Made by a program: the position numbers and the translations under genes
NCBI RefSeq assembly: GCF_001668615.1
Contig: NZ_LZMC01000055.1
Location: 1-64,000 of the forward strand
Origin: Mycobacterium sp. 1274761.0
GTDB taxonomy: Bacteria; Actinomycetota; Actinomycetes; Mycobacteriales; Mycobacteriaceae
Reading direction: 5' to 3'
Length of the DNA stretch: 64,000 bases
In this document: positions 8,886 through 16,909 of the stretch, one piece after another
How positions within the stretch are numbered: the first letter of the stretch is position 1
Layout: each line of letters starts with the position of its first letter
The notes under the pieces: model-generated
Told to the model about the DNA's origin: nothing
Databases searched by the model: none
The model's input: the letters and a program-made list of their open reading frames with translations, nothing else

Positions 8886-9182
8886 ATGACAATCAAGACA
8901 ATTGCGGGGGCTGCGCTCATCAGCGCAGTTGCAATCCCGCTCGGTTCCGGCGTCGCAACCGCTGCACCGAGTGGACCGTCGAACGCAAACGAAACCATTG
9001 CGCGGCTACATGCCAACGGCAACCGCGTCCTGGTCAACAAGGTCGGCACGGGGCCCCTGGAGCAGTGCACGGTGACGTCGGTGCGCACGATGCAGACCAG
9101 CCCGCCGCCGACCGGTAATCCGTTGACCGAAGTGCCCAACCTTGCCCGGCCAACCACCGTGCACCTCGGCCTCAAGTGTTGA
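8886..9182 (+). CDS. Small secreted protein with Sec signal peptide
   Basis: 98 residues from the ATG at 8886, which has AAGGAG ten bases upstream; the longer frame from 8850 would place the Shine-Dalgarno inside the gene. The N-terminus (MTIKTIAGAALISAVAIPLG...ATAAP) is a classical signal peptide with an AxA-type cleavage site. The ~65-residue mature part has two Cys (EQCTVT and the C-terminal GLKC) that could form a disulfide. This is the pattern of many small exported mycobacterial proteins of unknown function. No family is identified. Confidence 0.85.
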   Translation: MTIKTIAGAALISAVAIPLGSGVATAAPSGPSNANETIARLHANGNRVLVNKVGTGPLEQCTVTSVRTMQTSPPPTGNPLTEVPNLARPTTVHLGLKC

Positions 9183-9247
9183 CTGGACTTTAAACCCCCC
9201 CGCGCCAAACCCGTGACAGAATCCGATGCGGTGTGTGACCTACTCGC

Positions 9248-10702
9248 ATGGCGCAGGAGTTGAGGCCGCTAGAACCTTCCCGACCCGCACGCGTAGTCGT
9301 CGTGGGCGGAGGGTTCAGCGGCACGATGACCGCGGTGAACCTCGCACGTCTCGCCGAGGAACGCGTCGACATCACGATCGTCAACGAGCGGACGCCGCCG
9401 GGCCGAGGAGTCGCCTACCGAAGGCGCCGTCCCGAATACCTGCTGAATGTCGCCGTCCGCAATATGTCAGCTTTTCCCGACGAACCCGATCACTTCTTGG
9501 GTTGGGTACGCGAACGGCCGGAGTTCGAGGCGGTGCCGCTGATCGATCTGCGGGAGCGGTTCGTGCCCCGACAGACCTACGGTGACTACCTGAGCTGGAC
9601 CGCGCAGAAGTATCTCGGTAAGAGCGCGAGCCCGTCGCCCGTCAGGTCGCGGTTCGTCGTCGGCGAGGCGGTTGACGTCGAGCCGCAGGAATTCGGCTGC
9701 GTCGTTCGCCTGGCTGACGGGACAGCGCTCGACGCCGACCGCCTCGTCCTCGCGACTGGCAACGAGACACCGGCGGCTCTTTCCGGTGCCGAAACGTTCG
9801 CCGACCATCCGGCGTGGGTCGGCGATCCCTGGCAGGCGTGGGAAGAGCTCTTGCCGCCAAGGGATTCCAGCGTCGTCATCCTCGGCACTGGTCTGACGGC
9901 AGTCGACGTGGTGATCACACTGCGGGCGATCGGGTGGCAGGGCCGCATCCACGCGGTGTCGCGGCACGGCTGGCTTCCGCATGCGCACTTCAAGGGCATC
10001 GAATACCCCGAATTTCCTCCGCAGGGAATCGATCTCGCCACGCTCGGGCTCGACGCGCTGGTGGCGCTGGTGAAGCGCCACTGCGCAACCCTGCATGAGC
10101 GCAACGCGAATCCGGCGATCATCGTGGACAAACTGCGGGCACACACCCAGCGGATCTGGGCCGGCTTCACGCCTGAGGAGCGGCTGGCTTTCGCCAAGCA
10201 TCACGCGGCGCGGTGGAATGTGTTCCGCCACCGGATTTCTCCCGATATCCACGCTCAACTGACCCATCTGCAGCTCACCGGGCAGCTTCAGGTGCGGGCG
10301 GGAAACATCGAGAAGCTGGTGGAGGCAGCTGACCAGATCGCGGTGCATCTGGACGACGGCGAGACACTGACCGGCGATGTGGTGATCAACGCGACGGGCC
10401 CGTCAACCCGGTTCACAGCCACGCAGTCGGTGCTGCTGCAGAACTTGCTGCGGCGAGGCCTTGTCGCCCCCGACGTAACCGACCTCGGCATCAGCGTCGA
10501 TCGGGACCACACGGTGCTGACCGGCGACGGAGACCGGTCGGCATGGCTGCTAGCACTGGGTCCGCTGTTGCGAGGCACCTACTGGGAGACAATCGCGGTG
10601 CCCGAACTGCGCGTGCAGGCGCGGCGGGTTGCCGAGACGGTGCTCGACCGCGCGTTCAGCGACGAGGAGGAAGGGCCGGCGCAGCTCGAGTACATGCTGT
10701 GA
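9248..10702 (+). CDS. FAD/NAD(P)-binding oxidoreductase
   Basis: 484 residues. An N-terminal dinucleotide fold (VVVVGGGFSGTMTAVNLARL) is followed by a central second nucleotide-binding motif (VVILGTGLTAVDVVITLR) and a late INATGPSTR stretch. This is the arrangement of the FAD-NAD(P)-binding (NAD_binding_9) family, cytosolic flavoproteins or monooxygenase-like enzymes of mostly unknown substrate. It ends just before the island attachment repeat and is followed by a small hairpin with a T run. Confidence 0.85.
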   Translation: MAQELRPLEPSRPARVVVVGGGFSGTMTAVNLARLAEERVDITIVNERTPPGRGVAYRRRRPEYLLNVAVRNMSAFPDEPDHFLGWVRERPEFEAVPLIDLRERFVPRQTYGDYLSWTAQKYLGKSASPSPVRSRFVVGEAVDVEPQEFGCVVRLADGTALDADRLVLATGNETPAALSGAETFADHPAWVGDPWQAWEELLPPRDSSVVILGTGLTAVDVVITLRAIGWQGRIHAVSRHGWLPHAHFKGIEYPEFPPQGIDLATLGLDALVALVKRHCATLHERNANPAIIVDKLRAHTQRIWAGFTPEERLAFAKHHAARWNVFRHRISPDIHAQLTHLQLTGQLQVRAGNIEKLVEAADQIAVHLDDGETLTGDVVINATGPSTRFTATQSVLLQNLLRRGLVAPDVTDLGISVDRDHTVLTGDGDRSAWLLALGPLLRGTYWETIAVPELRVQARRVAETVLDRAFSDEEEGPAQLEYML

Positions 10703-10719
10703 ACTAGCGCCCTCCGAAA

Positions 10720-10741
10720 AGTGGAGCTAAGGGGAATCGAA
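10720..10741. repeat. Left att repeat of the tRNA-Ala island
   Basis: Twenty-two bases, starting AGTGGAGCTAAG and ending GGGAATCGAA, are identical to 21113-21134, the 3' end of the tRNA-Ala gene. Identity stops on both sides, and no tRNA body is attached here. This is the displaced copy expected at the far end of an element that integrated by tyrosine recombination into the tRNA 3' end. Confidence 0.9.
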
Positions 10742-10760
10742 AACCGTTTCCCTCGGTTTT
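10740..10760 (+). terminator. Small hairpin with T run after the FAD enzyme gene
   Basis: AAAACCG and CGGTTTT form a 7-bp stem around a 7-base loop, ending in TTTT on the + strand 38 bp after the preceding stop codon. The stem is weak, but position and polarity fit an intrinsic terminator. It starts inside the att repeat, so part of it came with the island. Confidence 0.4.
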
Positions 10761-10861
10761 CATATACCCCCTGAGCTGCGCAGATATAGGTCAAAACGTA
10801 ATACGAGCCACGTGAAACGACGTCAACTTACCTGCGGAAACACTCGGGCGTGTTGACGATG

Positions 10862-11143
10862 TCAACAACAGGGTTGCTGCTCCCCCAGCTCCCTGATGTG
10901 CTTCAGGTCCGCCAGCAGACGGCGCAGGCCGTCAAGGTTCGTGGTGTCGAGCGACGCCCTGAACCGGACCATTTGGCCGGACGGTCGTGAGGCGTCGGCG
11001 GGCAATGTAGAGGCACCACCGTTATCGACTGTGTCGATGGCCTGGCGAAACCGAGCCAACACTCCCGGAGCGCGCCCTGTTCCACACTGCGCTCTTCGGA
11101 TGGCACCATCTTGTGAACTGCGATAGCGAGTTTTGGAGCGCAA
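10862..11143 (-). CDS. Doubtful hypothetical protein at the island's left end
   Basis: A 93-residue frame starting with TTG without a clear ribosome binding site. The C-terminal part (RFRASLDTTNLDGLRRLLADLKHIRELGE) looks like a plausible amphipathic helical segment. No family is recognised and competing frames exist on both strands. The surrounding 10742-11146 stretch otherwise holds nothing I can identify; it may be decayed island DNA. Confidence 0.25.
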   Translation of the reverse strand: MRSKTRYRSSQDGAIRRAQCGTGRAPGVLARFRQAIDTVDNGGASTLPADASRPSGQMVRFRASLDTTNLDGLRRLLADLKHIRELGEQQPCC

Positions 11144-11146
11144 CTA

Positions 11147-11563
11147 GTGTCACTAGTCATGACTCACTCTGACGACCCGATGGTCGCTGTACGGGCGTAC
11201 GTCGATGCCTTCAACAACGGTGACGCGAAGGCGATGGCCACCGCGTGCGCCGACCCGATGCAGATTCTCGACGGGATGTCGCCGCACGTATGGCAGGGAC
11301 CGACAGCCGCCGAAGACTGGTACGCAGACGCACTGGCGGAAGGCGAACACCTCGGCGTGACCGATTACCACATCGGCCTGGGCGAGCCGAAGCATGTTGA
11401 TGTCAACGGCGACTACGCCTACGTGTTCGTTCCCGCGACCTTCGACTACAACCGCCAAGGCAAAGCGGTTAACCAAACCAACGCAGGCTTTACGGTGGCG
11501 CTCCGGAAAGTCGACGGAAACTGGCGACTCACTGCCTGGGCGTGGTCGAAGGGCGACATGTAA
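11147..11563 (+). CDS. NTF2-like / SnoaL-like domain protein
   Basis: 138 residues from GTG at 11147; ATG at 11159 is an equally good start (MTHSDDPMVAVRAYVDAFNNGDAKAMAT). The opening helix with the AFNNGD turn, the VWQGP segment and the closing beta strands (VALRKVDGNWRLTAWAWSKG) are typical of the cone-shaped NTF2-like fold (DUF4440/SnoaL). That fold serves as a small-molecule-binding pocket or isomerase. It is the first convincing gene inside the island; the substrate is unknown. Confidence 0.75.
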   Translation: MSLVMTHSDDPMVAVRAYVDAFNNGDAKAMATACADPMQILDGMSPHVWQGPTAAEDWYADALAEGEHLGVTDYHIGLGEPKHVDVNGDYAYVFVPATFDYNRQGKAVNQTNAGFTVALRKVDGNWRLTAWAWSKGDM

Positions 11564-11620
11564 GGGCGAGGCCGCGCCAACGGAATGTTCAAGCCAATCG
11601 CTACCTCGGCGTCAGGGCCG

Positions 11621-13300
11621 TCAGGCTGCAGGGGATTCGTCCATGGCGAGATACCGGTACACGGTGGCGCGGGAGACGCCGAGCATCTTCGCGATATCGC
11701 TTGCGTTGATGCCCTTTTCGCGCATATTGCGCGCCTTCTTGGCGGCAGCATCATCGACCTTGCGGGGGCGACCACCCTTGCGTCCGTTGGCGGCTGCCGC
11801 AGCAAGACCGGCGCGGGTGCGCTCGATCATGGTGTCGCGTTCCAGTTGAGCGAAGGCCGCCATGATCGTGAGGATGGCTTTAATGCTTTCTGTGCGCACC
11901 GGGTCGGGCACGCCGATAACTGCGGCGAGGCGCACCGCAGGATGCCTCAGCAGCGCCTCCTCGATCTCGCCTGGACCGATGCGGTAACCAGCCGAGGTGA
12001 TGACATCGTCAGCGCGGCCCCGATACCAGAAGTAGCCGTCCTCATCTAGCTGGCCCAGGTCGCCGGTCAGCAGCCAGTAACCAACGAACTTGTCTCGTGT
12101 CGCCTGCGGGTTGTTCCAGTACTCCAGCAGCATGACTGGATCGGGCCGTCGGAACGCGATATGGCCCACCTCGCCCGCAGGCAAAGGGTGGCCCTCGTCA
12201 TCTACCACCGCACCGATATGACCGGGAATCGGCTGGCCGAGCGAGCCGGGCTTGGGCAGCATCAGGCTCGCGTTGTGACCGAGTACAAGATTGCACTCGG
12301 TCTGACCGAACGCCTCATTGATGCGAACGTGCAGCGTCTGTTGCGTCCACTCGATGATCTCCGCACCCACTGCCTCGCCGCCCGAAATCAGCGAGCGCAG
12401 ATTGAGATTGAAGCGCCACAGATTTGGCACCTGCTTCATCAACCGGAGCATCGTCGGCACTAACAGCGCATTCGTCACTTGGTGTTTAGCCATCATGTGC
12501 AAGGCCTGCTCGGGGTCAAACCCGACGGAGCGGAACGCCAGCACCGGCACGCCGTGAAACCACGACGGCATCAACACGTCCATCAACCCCGCGATCCAGG
12601 CCCAGTCCGCTGCCGACCACACCAGGTCACCAGCTTGCGGGAAAAAGTCATGCTGCATCTCCACACAGGGCAGGTGGCCGAGGAGGGCGCGGTGAGCGTG
12701 CAGCGCTCCCTTCGCCGGGCCGGTCGTGCCTGAAGTGAAGCAGATGAAAGCTGGGTCCTCGGCGGCGGTATCGACGGTGGTAAAGGTGTCTGCGCCCTTG
12801 TGCAGCAACGTCCAGAAATCTTCGGAGTCAGGACCTGCACCGTCCACGCACAGCACTTGCGCTTCGCCAGCCGCTTGGATCGCCTTGGCCAAGTTTGGCT
12901 CATCGGTGACGATGAGCTTCGCGCCTGAAGTTTGCATCCGGTATTGGACCGCATCGGCTGCGAACAGCACCGAGCACAGCACGCTGATCATGCCCGCACG
13001 CCAGGCAGCCAAATGCAGGACCGCCGCTTCGGGTCGCTGCCCCAGGAGCAGCATGATTCGGTCGCCGCGCCCAAGACCCAGGCCGATAAGCATGTTGGCG
13101 CAGCGGTTAGATAGCCCTTGCAGCTCAGCGAAGGTGTAGCGGCGCACGTTCCCGTCAGGCTGCTCATGGATCAACGCGACGCGATCCCGGTCGGCGGCCC
13201 AGCGGTCGCAACACGCCACCGTCATGTTGAAGTGCGCCGGTATCTGCCAGCGGAAGGTGTCGTAGATCTCGCGGTAGGTGGAGGCCCGCCCGATGATCAT
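11621..13300 (-). CDS. Chimera: truncated acyl-CoA synthetase fused to serine-resolvase C-terminus
   Basis: 559 residues in one open frame. Residues 1 to ~475 are an AMP-forming acyl-CoA synthetase of the medium-chain/acetyl-CoA type (P-loop [16 protein letters not shown] at the A5 region, [29 protein letters not shown]). After [15 protein letters not shown] the protein stops resembling a synthetase, losing the C-terminal A10 segment with the catalytic lysine. The last 84 residues are instead the distal part of a small serine resolvase: E-helix region [18 protein letters not shown], linker [11 protein letters not shown], then a helix-turn-helix ending [10 protein letters not shown]. The resolvase catalytic Ser domain is absent. 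Neither ancestral activity is likely to survive intact. ATG at 13300 follows AGAGGAG. Confidence 0.85.
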   Translation of the reverse strand: MIIGRASTYREIYDTFRWQIPAHFNMTVACCDRWAADRDRVALIHEQPDGNVRRYTFAELQGLSNRCANMLIGLGLGRGDRIMLLLGQRPEAAVLHLAAWRAGMISVLCSVLFAADAVQYRMQTSGAKLIVTDEPNLAKAIQAAGEAQVLCVDGAGPDSEDFWTLLHKGADTFTTVDTAAEDPAFICFTSGTTGPAKGALHAHRALLGHLPCVEMQHDFFPQAGDLVWSAADWAWIAGLMDVLMPSWFHGVPVLAFRSVGFDPEQALHMMAKHQVTNALLVPTMLRLMKQVPNLWRFNLNLRSLISGGEAVGAEIIEWTQQTLHVRINEAFGQTECNLVLGHNASLMLPKPGSLGQPIPGHIGAVVDDEGHPLPAGEVGHIAFRRPDPVMLLEYWNNPQATRDKFVGYWLLTGDLGQLDEDGYFWYRGRADDVITSAGYRIGPGEIEEALLRHPAVRLAAVIGVPDPVRTESIKAILTIMAAFAQLERDTMIERTRAGLAAAAANGRKGGRPRKVDDAAAKKARNMREKGINASDIAKMLGVSRATVYRYLAMDESPAA

Positions 13301-13391
13301 CTATCTCCTCTGTTCCTACCGGGAAAATAGCGCAGATTTCTGTTTGAGTTTGCTCAACCGCCGGGAGAGCTTTTTGACGAAGAGCACGCCC

Positions 13392-13535
13392 TTCGCCGGA
13401 CCCAACGATGTATTGGTGTCCAGCACGTTGCGGGACTTGGTGATCGGGTCGGGGCTGGAGTTCGAAGACCGGGGTGCTCACCAACTCAAGGGCGTGCCCG
13501 GTGCCTGGCGTCTCTTTGCCGTCGCGTCTGCGTAG
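13392..13535 (+). pseudogene. C-terminal fragment of a class III nucleotide cyclase
   Basis: About 47 codons encode [20 protein letters not shown]...[10 protein letters not shown]...LFAVASA, nearly identical to the last residues of the cyclase at 14713-16032. The nucleotide sequence is also very similar. Everything upstream in the frame is unrelated, so this is the remaining tail of a third cyclase, probably lost by deletion or recombination next to the synthetase-resolvase chimera. It has no start of its own. Confidence 0.85.
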
Positions 13536-13670
13536 CAGGCCGCTGCACCGGTGCGCATCGAGGGCGATTCGGCATCCGGAGGCAGGCAAGCATAAAACTG
13601 GTTCGCTTGACCCCTTTCTCGGTGTTGGCTTACTAGGCTTCCAAGATGTGGCACCGATGAGGCGGAAGCC

Positions 13671-14600
13671 GTGACGAGCGAACCACCACCCGCAACGCCT
13701 AGGGGGGATGATGGGGCGGGTGCGGCCACCGGACCACTCCCGCCGCCTGGCTGGTATCCCGATCCGGCTGGCTCCGGTGGCCGGGCTTACTGGAACGGGC
13801 AGGAGTGGGGCGAGCCGCCGGAGAAGTCGCACTCATTGAGGAAGGGCTTGCTCATCGCCCTTGGCGTGTTCGTCGTCCTGTTTGTGCTCTTGGGCATCAT
13901 CGGCAGTCTGATGCCCAAGAAAGGTAAGGACGAGTCAACGGCCAACAGCGGGTCGACCACCACAGCGGTCACCACGACGACGTTAGCGACACCGCCCCCG
14001 GTTGCAGCACCAGCGCCGACGTCGGATCGCCCAGCGGGTTACGTCAGCCGTGAGACCTGGACGGACGGCCCGTGGCCCCTAACCGTTGATGAAGCTGTCC
14101 TGGAATGTCAGGGCGACAATCTTGTGACAATCACAGCGGGGGAATCGAAGTACGCGCTGAACGCTGCCGCGAATGCGCAGACGGACCTACCGGACTATGC
14201 CGACGCAATCGGGGTTCCCGACCCCGCCAAGCCGGACTTCCATCTTGATGCCAAGCCCTTGATTCAGCGGGGGCTTGCGCTCTGCGGCACCTCTGCCCCT
14301 TCCCCCGCACCCACCGGCGGCTCGAATCGGCCTGCGGGACTTGTGGAACGCGAGACGTGGACTGACGGGCGCTGGCCGTTCACCGTCGATTCCGCGACCC
14401 TCTTCTGCACCAAGGGGGCCGACGGTGAACGAGTGACTGTCGTCGCTAACCGGGAGATGTACGCCCTGAACGGGACGGCGAAATCGGCAAAGCTCTGGCC
14501 ACCCTTCGACCCGATTTGGGCCGATGACCCCAAAGCTCCCGGTTTGAAAATCAATGTTGGCCCGATGATTGAGCGCGGATTAGCTTTATGCAAGGGCTGA
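13671..14600 (+). CDS. DUF2510 membrane protein with two repeated extracytoplasmic domains
   Basis: 309 residues. A short [11 protein letters not shown]...YWNGQEW motif near residues 24-45 is the DUF2510 tryptophan-rich domain. A transmembrane helix follows at ~60-82 ([21 protein letters not shown]), then a Thr/Pro-rich linker. Two ~85-residue repeats then follow, each starting RPAG..(S/E)RETWTDG.WP.TVD and ending (I/M)(I/E)RGLALC. The second-half repeats probably lie outside the membrane, with a conserved Cys pair in each. This resembles DUF2511-like proteins. Its role is unknown. It stands alone on the + strand inside the island. Confidence 0.75.
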   Translation: MTSEPPPATPRGDDGAGAATGPLPPPGWYPDPAGSGGRAYWNGQEWGEPPEKSHSLRKGLLIALGVFVVLFVLLGIIGSLMPKKGKDESTANSGSTTTAVTTTTLATPPPVAAPAPTSDRPAGYVSRETWTDGPWPLTVDEAVLECQGDNLVTITAGESKYALNAAANAQTDLPDYADAIGVPDPAKPDFHLDAKPLIQRGLALCGTSAPSPAPTGGSNRPAGLVERETWTDGRWPFTVDSATLFCTKGADGERVTVVANREMYALNGTAKSAKLWPPFDPIWADDPKAPGLKINVGPMIERGLALCKG

Positions 14601-14712
14601 CGCCGCCGAGATTACCGAGAACCCGCACGGGTTCATGCCGCAAGGCCGGACGGGGCGGCGAGCTTTCCCTGACTCCGAAACCTTGACCCGCTCCTCGGCT
14701 TAGACTTCCGCC

Positions 14713-16032
14713 GTGTTCTCCGAGACGCGGTATGCACTGAACGGGGACTTGCGGGTTGCCTACCGCGCGTCGGCTGAGGGTGAGCGCGACATCGTGTTCG
14801 TCCCGCAGTGGTTCACCTGTTGCGAACTTTTCGTCGAGATGCCATTCATTCAGGGTTGGGTCGAGGCTATGACCTCGCTAGGCCGACTGATTTTCCTCGA
14901 CCATCCAGGCACGGGCGCGTCCGACCCTGTCAGTTCGAGCGGGCTTCCGACCGTGGAGGATTGGGCCGACAGCATCACCGCGGTACTCGACGATCTAGGC
15001 AGCCGCGAGGCGGATCTCGTCACGTCCGGTGGCGCGCTGCCGATTGCGGCTCTGTTCGCCGCCACGCACCCCTCACGTACCTTAACGCTGGTCGTGTTAG
15101 AGGGTTACGCGCCTCCCGGAACCGTGCGCACCGACGAAATCGACTCCAAACAAGTCGTGGCTCACATGGCCGCTATATGGGGCACCGGGGAGATGCACCA
15201 CATCATGAATCCGGACCAGCCGTGGAACGACGAAATTCGGGCCTCGTGGGCCCGACTAGAACGCCTAGCGGCTAGTCCAGCAACCGTCGCGCGCATGCTG
15301 CCTGTGGTGGCCGCGTTGGACGTGCGGGCGATTCTTCCGACGATTCGCGTACCGACCGTGGTCGTCCAGCAAGCCGACGACGTCTTGCTCCCGGCGGAGT
15401 GGGGTAAGGACGTCGCGGACCAGATCCCAGGTGCGAAATATGTCGAGATCCCTGGACGCAACATGGATCATTTCGTGGAGCCACACTGGCGCACGTCCTT
15501 CCAAGAGATCGCCAAGTTCCTCACTGGCGAGCAGCCCGATGTAGTTGACGACCGGGTTCTCGCCACGGTGTTGTTCACCGACATCGTGGACTCGACGCGG
15601 CGGGCCGCTGACATGGGCGACCGTGACTGGCATGCGATGCTTGACGCACACGACGCCATCGTCCGGTCGCAGCTCGCCCGGTTTCGTGGTCGGGAGGTGA
15701 ACACCTCCGGCGACGGTTTCCTCGCTACGTTCGACGGTCCTCAGCGGGCGATCCGCTGCGCCATGGCGATTCGTGATGCGGTGCAGGCGCTCGGTATCGA
15801 GGTGCGTGCGGGCCTGCACACCGGTGAGTGCGAGGTTCGCGGCGACGACATCGGCGGGATCGCCGTACACATCGGTGCCCGCGTGAGCGCCCTCGCGGGG
15901 GCCAACGAGGTGTTGGTGTCCAGCACACTGCGCGACCTCGTGATCGGGTCGGGGCTTGAATTTGAGGAACGCGGCGCTCACGCGCTCAAGGGTGTGCCCG
16001 GCGAGTGGCGACTCTTCGCCGTCGAATCGTAG
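14713..16032 (+). CDS. Alpha/beta-hydrolase fused to class III nucleotide cyclase
   Basis: 439 residues, same plan as M. tuberculosis Rv1900c (LipJ). Residues ~1-265 form an alpha/beta-hydrolase fold, but the nucleophile elbow reads LVTSGGAL, so the first Gly of GxSxG is replaced by Val. Residues ~275-439 are a class III cyclase: metal-binding FTDIVDST, then VNTSGDGFLATF where the usual adenine-specifying Lys is Asn, and GIAVHIGARV carrying the transition-state Arg. It should make cAMP or cGMP from the triphosphate, perhaps with altered base preference. The hydrolase part may serve as a sensor. Soluble, cytoplasmic. Confidence 0.88.
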   Translation: MFSETRYALNGDLRVAYRASAEGERDIVFVPQWFTCCELFVEMPFIQGWVEAMTSLGRLIFLDHPGTGASDPVSSSGLPTVEDWADSITAVLDDLGSREADLVTSGGALPIAALFAATHPSRTLTLVVLEGYAPPGTVRTDEIDSKQVVAHMAAIWGTGEMHHIMNPDQPWNDEIRASWARLERLAASPATVARMLPVVAALDVRAILPTIRVPTVVVQQADDVLLPAEWGKDVADQIPGAKYVEIPGRNMDHFVEPHWRTSFQEIAKFLTGEQPDVVDDRVLATVLFTDIVDSTRRAADMGDRDWHAMLDAHDAIVRSQLARFRGREVNTSGDGFLATFDGPQRAIRCAMAIRDAVQALGIEVRAGLHTGECEVRGDDIGGIAVHIGARVSALAGANEVLVSSTLRDLVIGSGLEFEERGAHALKGVPGEWRLFAVES

Positions 16033-16102
16033 TGCGTGATTACCGCCGCTCAGGGATGTCTACGGATGGCCGCGTGGACCGCGAAATAGCAGTTTTCGGC
16101 GA

Positions 16103-16795
16103 TCAGACTTGTGCGAGAACCTCGACCAACTCGTCGGGATGCGAAAGCTGCAACATGTGGTCGGCTGGCAATCGAATGACCAAATCGGCGTTCGCCGCCC
16201 ACGCTTCCTGAGCAGCCACCGAGGCGTCGGATTCCCGGGTAGCAATCACGTAGGTGGTCGGGTGGGTGCGATCGGGCGCGGTGCTCATCGCCGCGAAGGA
16301 CGAATCGGACTGCAGCACAAAGCGTGCGAGCACTTCGCGAGCGCGGCCCCGGTCCAAGTCTGGGCAGAACGACTGCCACGCGAACTCGAAATCATCGGTG
16401 ATTTCAAATGCCCCATCATTCCGCTGGGCGAACACCGGCGGCAGCACATCCCCCAAATTCAACGCCGACTGACCGCGCTGCGGCCACATCGCTGTGAGGT
16501 AAACGGTGTGCCGCACCTGCGGGTGATCGGCAAACTCGGTGATAACCATTCCGCTGTAGGAGTGGCCCACCAGCACGACGGGCTTGTCGATCGCGTCGAG
16601 CGTCTGCCGCACGTAGCCTGCATCGGCGGTGAGGTCGCCGAGCGACGCTGGATCGGTCCCAACGCTCGGTAGGCGATCCACAACGTGCGCTTCGTGTCCG
16701 GCGGATTCCAACCGCATCACCACGTCATCCCACACCCAGCCGACGCCGAACCCGCCATGGACTAGCAAGTACTCGCTCATGGCGAAATTCTGCAT
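16103..16795 (-). CDS. Alpha/beta-hydrolase
   Basis: 230 residues (or 225 from the internal ATG giving MSEYLLVHGG). The oxyanion motif LLVHGGFGVG and the nucleophile elbow VLVGHSYSGM are intact, and a late His (PADHMLQLSHPDELVEVL) completes the triad. It resembles small esterase/lipase-like hydrolases. It lies between the two cyclase genes of the island on the minus strand, 115 bp downstream of the membrane cyclase. The substrate is unknown. Confidence 0.85.
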   Translation of the reverse strand: MQNFAMSEYLLVHGGFGVGWVWDDVVMRLESAGHEAHVVDRLPSVGTDPASLGDLTADAGYVRQTLDAIDKPVVLVGHSYSGMVITEFADHPQVRHTVYLTAMWPQRGQSALNLGDVLPPVFAQRNDGAFEITDDFEFAWQSFCPDLDRGRAREVLARFVLQSDSSFAAMSTAPDRTHPTTYVIATRESDASVAAQEAWAANADLVIRLPADHMLQLSHPDELVEVLAQV

Positions 16796-16909
16796 TCACA
16801 TGGGCTCCGCAATCCCGACTTTCACCAAAGCCACGCGACGCGGTGGACCCTCGTCGAAATGCATGAGCGAGATGGCCTGCGACTGACTTTCGAGATGTGC
16901 ATATGCTGT

